64,000 bases of DNA. Source: Anomaloglossus baeobatrachus (lineage: Eukaryota > Chordata > Amphibia > Anura > Aromobatidae). Shown one piece after another: positions 57,528 through 64,000 of the stretch; positions within the stretch are counted from its first letter, which is position 1, and each line of letters opens with the position of its first letter. The DNA is taken from contig NC_134360.1 in the NCBI RefSeq assembly GCF_048569485.1, forward strand, positions 206,507,953 through 206,571,952. The letters are read 5' to 3'. The translations under genes and the position numbers were made by a program. Under the pieces are notes generated by a model. That model made no database searches. It was not told where the DNA came from and saw nothing but the letters and a program-made list of their open reading frames with translations.

Positions 57528-60383
57528 CTACAGGTGGGCCACCGCCGCCTGAAGGACCTGTCTACCTAGGCTGGCATCTGCCGAAGCGTAGGTATGCACT
57601 TGATAGTGTTTGGTAAACGTGTGCAGACTCGACCAGGTAGCCGCCTGGCACACCTGCTGAGCCGTAGCCTGATGCCGCAATGCCCAGGATGCACCCACGG
57701 CTCTGGTAGAATGGGCCTTCAGTCCAGATGGAATCGGAAGCCCAGCAGAACGGTATGTGTGAAGAATTGGTTCCTTGATCCACCGCGCCAGGGTGGATTT
57801 GGAAGCTTGCGATCCCTTATGCTGACCAGCGACTAGGACAAAGAGCGCATCAGAACGGCGCAGAGACGCCGTGCGAGAAATGTAAATCCTGAGTGCTCTC
57901 ACCAGGTCCAACAGATGTAAACCTTTTTCAAATTGGTGAACTGGATGCGGACACAAAGATGGCAAAGTGATCTCCTGATTGAGATGAAAGGAAGAAACCA
58001 CCTTGGGAGAAAACTCTGGAATTGGACGCAGTACTACCTTGTCTTGGTGAAACACCAGGAAGGGAGATTTGCAAGATAACGCCGCTAGCTCGGACACTCT
58101 TCGAAGAGACGTGACCGCCACAAGAAAAACTACTTTTTGTGAAAGCCGAGAAAGGGAAACCTTTTTCAAAGGCTCGAAAGGCGGCTTCTGGAGAGCAATG
58201 AGAACCTTGTTTAGATCCCAGGGTTCCAATGGCCGTCTGTAAGGAGGAACGATATGACAAACTCCTTGGAGAAACGTGCGTACTTTAGAAAGCCGTGCCA
58301 GGCGCTTCTGAAAGAATACGGATAGCGCGGAGACTTGACCCTTAAGAGAGCTAAGCGACAAACCTTTTTCCAACCCAGACTGCAGGAAGGAAAGAAAAAT
58401 TGGCAATGCAAATGGCCAGGGAGAAACTCCCTGAGCCAAGCACCAAGCTAAGAATATCTTCCACGTCCTGTGATAGATCTTAGCTGAGGATGGTTTTCTA
58501 GCCTGTCTCATTGTGGCAACAACTTCATGAGATAAACCTGAGGCCGCTAGGATCCAGGACTCAATGGCCACACAGTCAGGTTCAGGGCCGCAGAATTCAG
58601 ATGGAAAAACGGCCCTTGAGACAGCAAATCTGGACGGTCTGGTAGTGCCCATGGTTGGCCTACCGTGAGATGCCACAGATCCGGGTACCACGACCTTCTT
58701 GGCCAGTCTGGAGCGACGAGAATGGCTCGATGGCAGTCGGACCTGATTTTCCGGAGAACTCTGGGCAACAATGCTAGAGGTGGGAACACATAGGGTAGTC
58801 GGAATTGCGACCAATCCTGAACCAAGGCGTCTGCCGCCAGCGCTCGGTGATCGTGAGACCGTGCCATGAAAACTGGGACCTTGTTGTTGTGCCGTGACGC
58901 CATCAGATCGACGTCCGGCGTCCCCCAGCGGCAGCAGATCTGCTGAAACACGTCCGGGTGAAGGGACCATTCCCCTGCGTCCATGCCCTGGCGACTGAGA
59001 AAGTCTGCTTCCCAGTTTTCCACGCCTGGGATGTGAACTGCGGATATGGTGGACGCTTTGCTTTCCACCCACGTCAAAATCCGCCGGACTTCTTGAAAGG
59101 CTTGGCGACTGCGTGTTCCCCCTTGGTGGTTGATGTACGCCACCGCCGTGGAATTGTCCGACTGAATCCGAATCTGCTTGCCTTCCAGCCATTGTTGGAA
59201 GGCTAGCAGAGCAAGATAGACTGCTCTGATTTCCAGAACATTGATCTGCAGGGTGGACTCTTCCTGAGTCCACGTCCCCTGAGCCCTGTGGTGGAGAAAC
59301 ACCGCTCCCCACCCTGATAGGCTCGCATCCGTCGTGACCACTGCCCAGGATGGGGGTAGGAACGACTTTCCCTGTGACAATGAGGTGGGGAGAAGCCACC
59401 AACGCAGAGAGTCCTTGGCAGTCTGAGAGAGGGAGACAGTCCTGTCGAGGGACGTCGATTTCCCATCCCATTGGCGTAGAATGTCCCATTGTAGAGGGCG
59501 CAGATGAAACTGCGCGAACGGGACCGCCTCCATCGCTGCTACCATCTTTCCTAGGAAATGCATGAGGCGCCTCAGTGAGTGCGACTGACTCTGAAGGAGA
59601 GATTGCACTCCTGTCCGTAGCGAACACTGCTTGTCCAGTGGAAGCTTCACTATCGCTGAGAGAGTATGAAACTCCATGCCAAGATAAGTCAGAGATTGGG
59701 TCGGGGTGAGATGAGACTTTGGAAAGTTGATAATCCACCCGAAACTCTGGAGAGTGTCTAGTGCCACCTTCAGACTGTGTTGGCATGCCTCTTGAGAGGG
59801 TGCCTTTATAAGCAGGTCGTCTAGATACGGGATGACCGAGTGACCTTGCGAGTGCAGAACAGCTACTACTGCTGCCATGACCTTGGTGAAGACCCGGGGG
59901 GCTGTTGCCAGACCGAAAGGTAACGCTACGAACTGCAGGTGTTCGTCGTGTATGACGAAGCGTAGGAAACGCTGATGCTCTGGCGCAATCGGCACGTGGA
60001 GATACGCATCTTTGATATCTATTGATGCTAGAAAATCTCCTTGAGACATTGAGGCTATGACGGAGCGTAGGGATTCCATCCGGAACCTCCTGACTTTTAC
60101 GTGTCTGTTGAGCAACTTTAGATCCAGGATGGGTCGATACGATCCGTCCTTTTTTGGGACCACAAACAGATTGGAGTAAAAACCGTGACCTTGTTCCTGA
60201 AGAGGGACGGAGGTCACCACTCCTTCCGCCTTTAGAGCGGCCACCGCCTGCAACAGAGCATCGGCTCGGTCTGGTGGTGGAGAAGTTCTGAAGAAACGAG
60301 TTGGCGGACGAGAACTGAACTCTATCCTGTACCCGTGAGACAGAATATCCCTCACCCAACGGTCTTTGACGCGTGACAGCCAA
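57528..60383 (-). CDS. DIRS part: tyrosine recombinase ORF
   Basis: The C-terminal third (about 57528-58520) resembles the tyrosine recombinase that DIRS elements use in place of a DDE integrase. The longer upstream part overlaps the RT/RNase H ORF in another frame, which the family is known to do, so the functional start may lie well inside this ORF. Confidence 0.85.
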   Translation of the reverse strand: MAVTRQRPLGEGYSVSRVQDRVQFSSANSFLQNFSTTRPSRCSVAGGGRSKGGRSGDLRPSSGTRSRFLLQSVCGPKKGRIVSTHPGSKVAQQTRKSQEVPDGIPTLRHSLNVSRRFSSINRYQRCVSPRADCARASAFPTLRHTRRTPAVRSVTFRSGNSPPGLHQGHGSSSSCSALARSLGHPVSRRPAYKGTLSRGMPTQSEGGTRHSPEFRVDYQLSKVSSHPDPISDLSWHGVSYSLSDSEASTGQAVFATDRSAISPSESVALTEAPHAFPRKDGSSDGGGPVRAVSSAPSTMGHSTPMGWEIDVPRQDCLPLSDCQGLSALVASPHLIVTGKVVPTPILGSGHDGCEPIRVGSGVSPPQGSGDVDSGRVHPADQCSGNQSSLSCSASLPTMAGRQADSDSVGQFHGGGVHQPPRGNTQSPSLSRSPADFDVGGKQSVHHIRSSHPRRGKLGSRLSQSPGHGRRGMVPSPGRVSADLLPLGDAGRRSDGVTAQQQGPSFHGTVSRSPSAGGRRLGSGLVAIPTTLCVPTSSIVAQSSPENQVRLPSSHSRRSRLAKKVVVPGSVASHGRPTMGTTRPSRFAVSRAVFPSEFCGPEPDCVAIESWILAASGLSHEVVATMRQARKPSSAKIYHRTWKIFLAWCLAQGVSPWPFALPIFLSFLQSGLEKGLSLSSLKGQVSALSVFFQKRLARLSKVRTFLQGVCHIVPPYRRPLEPWDLNKVLIALQKPPFEPLKKVSLSRLSQKVVFLVAVTSLRRVSELAALSCKSPFLVFHQDKVVLRPIPEFSPKVVSSFHLNQEITLPSLCPHPVHQFEKGLHLLDLVRALRIYISRTASLRRSDALFVLVAGQHKGSQASKSTLARWIKEPILHTYRSAGLPIPSGLKAHSTRAVGASWALRHQATAQQVCQAATWSSLHTFTKHYQVHTYASADASLGRQVLQAAVAHL

Positions 60384-60706
60384 ATGTCGCCAAAGTGGGA
60401 AAGCCTCCCACCGACCGAGGGTGTGGGAATCGGAGACTGCAAGTCATGAGGACGCCGTCTTGGCAACGGTTCCTCCGGCTGTCTTTTTTGGGCGTGACTG
60501 AGACCTCCAAGAATCTGAGCGTCTCTGATCTTTTTGAGTCTTTTTTGACGAGGAGAATTGGGACCTGCCCGGTCCTCGAAAGGACCGATAACCAGACTGA
60601 CCCCTCCTCTGTTGGGGTTTGTTTTGTCTGTGTTGCGGTAAGGATGAGTCCTTACCCTTGGAGTGTTTGATGATTTCATCCAAACGCTCTCCAAACAACC
60701 GGTCAC
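58547..60706 (-). CDS. DIRS part: reverse transcriptase/RNase H ORF
   Basis: A reverse transcriptase domain is followed by an RNase H domain, of the kind shared by DIRS and Ty3/gypsy elements. It overlaps the recombinase ORF downstream and lies after the gag-like ORF. Confidence 0.92.
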   Translation of the reverse strand: MTGCLESVWMKSSNTPRVRTHPYRNTDKTNPNRGGVSLVIGPFEDRAGPNSPRQKRLKKIRDAQILGGLSHAQKRQPEEPLPRRRPHDLQSPIPTPSVGGRLSHFGDIWLSRVKDRWVRDILSHGYRIEFSSRPPTRFFRTSPPPDRADALLQAVAALKAEGVVTSVPLQEQGHGFYSNLFVVPKKDGSYRPILDLKLLNRHVKVRRFRMESLRSVIASMSQGDFLASIDIKDAYLHVPIAPEHQRFLRFVIHDEHLQFVALPFGLATAPRVFTKVMAAVVAVLHSQGHSVIPYLDDLLIKAPSQEACQHSLKVALDTLQSFGWIINFPKSHLTPTQSLTYLGMEFHTLSAIVKLPLDKQCSLRTGVQSLLQSQSHSLRRLMHFLGKMVAAMEAVPFAQFHLRPLQWDILRQWDGKSTSLDRTVSLSQTAKDSLRWWLLPTSLSQGKSFLPPSWAVVTTDASLSGWGAVFLHHRAQGTWTQEESTLQINVLEIRAVYLALLAFQQWLEGKQIRIQSDNSTAVAYINHQGGTRSRQAFQEVRRILTWVESKASTISAVHIPGVENWEADFLSRQGMDAGEWSLHPDVFQQICCRWGTPDVDLMASRHNNKVPVFMARSHDHRALAADALVQDWSQFRLPYVFPPLALLPRVLRKIRSDCHRAILVAPDWPRRSWYPDLWHLTVGQPWALPDRPDLLSQGPFFHLNSAALNLTVWPLSPGS

Positions 60707-60956
60707 GAGAAAAAGGCAAATTGGTTAAGCACTTCTTGGAATGAGAATCTGCCTTCCAGTGTCTCAACCACAGGGCCCTACGCAAAACAACGGAGTTGGC
60801 TGACGCCACTGCCGTGCGGCTTGTAGCGTCAAGAACAGCATTAATCGCGTACGACGCGAATGCCGCCATTTGCGAGGTCAATGGTGCTACCTGCGGGGCA
60901 AATGCACGTGTGACTGAGTCGACTTGCACAAGCCCGGCTGAGATAGCTTGGAGTGC

Positions 60957-62201
60957 CTATACGGCAGCAAAAGATGGCGCTAACGACGCTCCAATAGCTT
61001 CATAGATGGATTTCAGCCAGAGCTCCATCTGCCTGTCAGTGGCATCTTTAAGTGTCGCTCCATCTTCAACTGCAACCAAGGATCTAGCTGCAAGCCTGGA
61101 AATTGGAGGATCCACTTTTGGACACTGGGTCCAACCCTTGACCACCTCAGGGGGAAAAGGATAGCGTGTATCTTTAAGCCGTTTAGAAAAACGCCTTTCC
61201 GGATAAGCGTGGGGTTTCTGGATTGCATCTCTAAAGTCAGCGTGGTCCAGAAAAGTGCTTAATGCACGCTTAGGATATCTGAAATGGATTCTCTCGTGCT
61301 GCGAAGCTGACTCCTCTACAAGAGGAGCTGGTGGGGAAATATTTAACATCTTATTGATGGACGCTATAAGATCATTAACTATGGCGTCACCATCTGGTGT
61401 ATCTAGATTGAGAGCGGTCCCAGGATCAGAATCCTGATCAGTTACGTCCGCCTCATCACCCATAGATTCATCTCGCTGGGATCCTGACCATTGAGATGAA
61501 TGTGAAGGCCCCTCATAGCGAGCCCGCTTAGGTTGCCTGGGGCCATCGTCCGAGTCAGAGTCTTCACCCTGAGGTGTATGTGCCCGTCCCGGAGCTTGGA
61601 AGTAATTCAGCTGAGGGGGACCAGGGGGCAATGATTGCACAGTGTCCGTGGCCTGAAGCACAGGCCTAGCTCGCAATGTGTCAAGAATTTGTGACATAGT
61701 GAGAGTCATTCTGTCAGCAAAAGCCGTAAACTCAGTTCCTGTCACCTGGACAGCATTCACAGGTGGTACACCCTGGGTCACGTCCAGCAGAGGTCCCGAC
61801 TGTGCAAGCGCCGCAGGGGCCGAGCACTGCACACAATGGGGGTCAGTGGAGCCTGCCGGTAGAAAAGTCCCACATGCGGTACAAGAAGCATATAATGTCT
61901 GTGCCTTGGCACCCTTGCGTTTTGTGGACGACATGCTGTTGGCTCTCTGTAATGTGAGAGAGTCTATAGCCAAAGGGCGACCAGCGCTATGCAGTACAAA
62001 GTATTTGCAGGAACAAAATACTAAGATTACTACTGGCACAAGAGGGGGTGAGCCCAGAGGGCTGCTTACCGCCCGCTGAATAGCGGGTAAGAGGCGCAGA
62101 ATTCCTTGTCTGGGTCTCCCCGGCTCCCCTCTGCAGCTCAGCGTGTCAGCAGGAATGGCTGCCGGCGTCTGTGGAGAGGGGCGGCCCGTGGGAGTTCCCA
62201 A
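60957..62201 (-). CDS. DIRS part: gag-like ORF
   Basis: The first long ORF of the element, in the gag position. It has a Cys-rich short stretch in its N-terminal third and an acidic, Ser/Asp-rich middle. The assignment rests mainly on position and size; its sequence is not conserved enough for me to name a domain. Confidence 0.65.
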   Translation of the reverse strand: MGTPTGRPSPQTPAAIPADTLSCRGEPGRPRQGILRLLPAIQRAVSSPLGSPPLVPVVILVFCSCKYFVLHSAGRPLAIDSLTLQRANSMSSTKRKGAKAQTLYASCTACGTFLPAGSTDPHCVQCSAPAALAQSGPLLDVTQGVPPVNAVQVTGTEFTAFADRMTLTMSQILDTLRARPVLQATDTVQSLPPGPPQLNYFQAPGRAHTPQGEDSDSDDGPRQPKRARYEGPSHSSQWSGSQRDESMGDEADVTDQDSDPGTALNLDTPDGDAIVNDLIASINKMLNISPPAPLVEESASQHERIHFRYPKRALSTFLDHADFRDAIQKPHAYPERRFSKRLKDTRYPFPPEVVKGWTQCPKVDPPISRLAARSLVAVEDGATLKDATDRQMELWLKSIYEAIGASLAPSFAAV

Positions 62202-63105
62202 ACAAAAGTGCGGGAAACAGTGTCCCCTCTGTGCCTATTGTGAGGGCTGGAGTATGTAAAAAACGACTCCAGCCCTCAGCGCTGATGCACTGACCAGCGT
62301 CCCGCCCCTCTCCTGACTGGCAGGTCTGGGGGCGGGAACGAACGGAACCAGGCCGCAAAAGCCGGGGACTCGAGTTATCAGCGCGGCCGCCGTAAAAGCG
62401 CGGCCCGCGCTGAACGCGCTGAAGTCCCCGGCGCACCACAAGTGCCAGCCGCGCCGCAGTCCCAGCGGCCGGCGCGACCGTTCCCCAAGAGTGTGCCTGC
62501 TTCAGCGAGCTGAATGAGGCCATGGCACAAGCGCCGCAGCGCTGATGTCCCCGGCGCACTACAACACCCAGCATGCTGCGGTGTGAGCGCCAAATGCACG
62601 GGGACACAGAGTACCTTGAGGAAGCAGGGCCATGTCCCTGATGTACTCCGCTCCATCCAGCATCTTCTCCAGGGGCTGTAGATGGAGCACGGTCTCAGTG
62701 CCTGGAGACCAGTAAATCCCACTTCACCCAGAGCCCTGTAAAAAGGGATGGGGAAGGAATCAGCATGTGGGCGCCAGCCACCGTACCCGCAATGGGTACC
62801 TCAACCTTACAAACACCTCCGACATACAGTGGGGTGAGAAGGGAGCATGCTGGGAGCCCTGTATGGGCCCTCTTTTCTTCCATCCGACATAGTCAGCAGC
62901 TGCTGCTGACTAAAAACAATGGAGCTATGCGTGCGTGTCTGACCTCCTTCGCACAAAGCTAAAACTGAGGAATCCGTACTCCTACGGGAGGGTGTATAGC
63001 CAGAAGGGGAGGGGCCTTACACTTTTAAGTGTAGTTCTTTGTGCGACCTCCAGAGGCAGTAGCTATACACCCACTGTCTGGGTCTCCCAATTAGGAGCGA
63101 AAAAG

Positions 63106-63520
63106 AAATAAATGATGGTCCAACTAAACACAAACCGGATGGAATAGCACGCCGCTGCAAGATGCTGTGGTAGCCATGCTGGTTCTCTATGCCTTCAATT
63201 TTGAATAAATCCCCAACAGTGTCACCAGCAAAGCACCATCACACCTCCTCCTCCATGCTTCACGGTGGGAACCAGCCATGGAGAGTCCATCCGTTCACCT
63301 TTTCTTCAAAGACACGATGGTTGGATCCAAAGATCTCATATTTGGACTCATCAGACCAAAGCACAGATTTCCACTGGTCTAATGTCCATTCCTTGTGTTC
63401 TTTAGCCCAAACAAGTCTCTTCTGCTTGTTGCCTGTCCTTAGCAGTGGTTCCCTAGCAGCTATTTTACCATGAAGGCCTGCCGCACAAAATCTACTCTTA
63501 ACAGTTGTTCTAGAGATGAG
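63106..63520 (-). pseudogene. Tc1 transposase E, middle part, N-terminus deleted
   Basis: On the minus strand the sequence reads from near the right TIR into FCAAGLHGKIAARKPLL, then LWSDESKYEIFGSNH (first catalytic Asp), and reaches GPSF at the DIRS junction. Two stops and a short disruption lie in the HGGG region. The helix-turn-helix domain is absent, so this was a damaged copy even apart from the DIRS insertion. Confidence 0.85.
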
Positions 63521-63783
63521 GTGTGTCCAAACCTTTGGTCTGCACTGTATGTGTTGTGCTGCCTCTCACTATACTTTGTAACATTACAATGCAGTCGCTC
63601 ATTTCCTCGGTGTCATTACACATACGAGGACCTAATTCATTTTTGTCCATACGTATCTTGGGCTAAATGATGTTTTTATCCCTTTCGCAACATATTCCAT
63701 TAAAAGTTATGTTTATGTTCTTCTTCTTGTTCTCGGTTCACTTTTTTCTTGCAGCCATATGAGGAACAAACTTGTAGTTCTGA

Positions 63784-63860
63784 ATATTCTTATTTATTTA
63801 TAGAGCACCATTAATTCCATGGTGCTGTACATGAGAAGGGGTTACAATAAAAACCAAACC
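63784..63860 (+). repeat. Short retroposon-like repeat, second copy
   Basis: TTATTTATTTATAGAGCACC, ATTAATTCCATGGTGCTGTA and CATGAGAAGGGGTTACA align with the repeat at 34281-34400. It lies only about 25 bp from the COA7 exon 2 donor, inside the intron. Confidence 0.55.
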
Positions 63861-63883
63861 GGTTCTCGGGTCACAGTACGTAC

Positions 63884-64000
63884 CTTTCCCCGTTATGTGA
63901 TAAGCCCCCAGCTTGTAGCAGCTCTCGCTGTGATTGTTCTGTTCGCAGTTAAAGGTCAGGACTTTTGCTGTAGCCTCAAAGTTTCTTTTTATATTCTCTA
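63884..64000 (-). CDS. COA7: COA7, internal coding exon (partial, runs off the window)
   Basis: On the minus strand the last 117 bases of the window are open and encode a Sel1-type unit: [16 protein letters not shown] followed by [15 protein letters not shown], which closely follows human COA7 ([31 protein letters not shown], from memory). The exon ends GGGGAAAG before a GTACGTAC donor. It leaves one base of a Gly codon (phase 1), matching exactly the phase of the exon at 51978-52423. The start codon and the first exon must lie beyond position 64000. No damage is seen. It is too short and lacks an ATG, so ordinary ORF calling misses it. Confidence 0.95.

Larger units (their letters stand above)
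57041..63105 (-). mobile_element. DIRS-type tyrosine recombinase retroelement, nearly whole
   Basis: An element of about 6.07 kb with inverted terminal repeats (left 57041-57221, right 62959-63105) that are almost identical. An internal complementary region at about 57361-57460 matches the outer edges of both ends in reverse complement, the arrangement that defines DIRS elements. Parts on the minus strand are a gag-like ORF, an RT/RNase H ORF and a tyrosine recombinase ORF that overlaps it in another frame. It looks close to whole, with few breaks apparent, and young from the near-identical ends. There is no obvious target duplication, as expected of the family. Confidence 0.95.
56564..63547 (-). 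mobile_element. Tc1-type DNA transposon E, split by a DIRS element
   Basis: TA flanks both ends (56562-56563, 63548-63549). The left CAGTACAGACCATAAGTTTG and right complement CAGTGCAGACCAAAGGTTTG are inverted. The two Tc1 parts (56564-57040 and 63106-63547) are collinear on the minus strand, with the DIRS element in between. The Tc1 itself is only about 0.9 kb: the N-terminal DNA-binding part of the transposase is missing, since the right TIR runs almost directly into mid-protein sequence. Confidence 0.93.
52424..63883 (-). other. COA7: COA7 intron, 11,460 bp, mostly mobile DNA
   Basis: The donor GTACGTAC at 63883-63876 and the acceptor TTTTGCAG ending at 52424 are canonical GT-AG. Both sides are phase 1: AAAG joins GAGGA to give Gly-Gly. 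From the acceptor outward, the intron holds a T2-like element, a minisatellite-bearing dispersed repeat, a TIR element with a 60-bp minisatellite, and a Tc1 element containing a DIRS retroelement. All insertions lie clear of the splice sites; the nearest ends about 75 bp from the acceptor. Confidence 0.93.

Noticed and set aside
57562-59565. Plus-strand and extra minus-strand ORFs within the DIRS element
   Set aside because: Shadows of the three long minus-strand DIRS ORFs.

Overview
The window is vertebrate nuclear DNA, most likely from a frog, probably a neobatrachian (inference). The evidence is two exons of the vertebrate gene COA7 plus a repeat load typical of anurans: Tc1-type transposons, TTAA-flanked T2/Kolobok-like foldback elements, GC-rich TTA/TAA-flanked MITEs, Ty3/gypsy solo LTRs and a DIRS element. 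There is no bacterial-style gene density, operon or CRISPR array.

The only host gene I can support is COA7 (cytochrome c oxidase assembly factor 7), on the minus strand. Its last coding exon is 51978-52423. The preceding exon is 63884-64000 and continues past the right edge of the window. The donor and acceptor are both phase 1 and read through in frame. The 11,460-bp intron between them is mostly mobile DNA: a T2-like element with a MITE inside it next to exon 3, a TIR element carrying a 60-bp minisatellite, and a Tc1 element (DD38E by my count) split by a nearly whole DIRS retroelement of about 6.07 kb.

Left of COA7 (1-51900) I see intergenic DNA built from nested repeats. 1-8000: a Tc1 element (DD35E spacing) inside a tandem array, a foldback element, a 31-bp minisatellite and a solo LTR. 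8000-15200: a TTAA element containing a minisatellite, two solo LTRs and a GC-rich MITE. 15900-19300: a decayed Ty3/gypsy body and another MITE. 21900-29600: two Tc1 elements (both DD34E), a 155-bp satellite, and a T2-like foldback split by one of the Tc1 copies. 30000-40550: a solo LTR, a truncated Tc1, a three-level nest, a broken gypsy body and more MITEs. 41000-51900: large MITEs, a solo LTR inside a foldback, a palindrome of about 1 kb, a hAT-type MITE and two TTAA elements that share one target site.

Transposases and retroelement proteins account for nearly all recognisable coding sequence outside COA7. The remaining long ORFs are shadows of minisatellites or palindromic MITEs. I found no clear new molecular system. 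The items most worth a second look are the abundant CpG-rich TTA/TAA MITE group, three different catalytic spacings among Tc1 elements in one locus, the long palindrome, and the DIRS-in-Tc1-in-intron nest.
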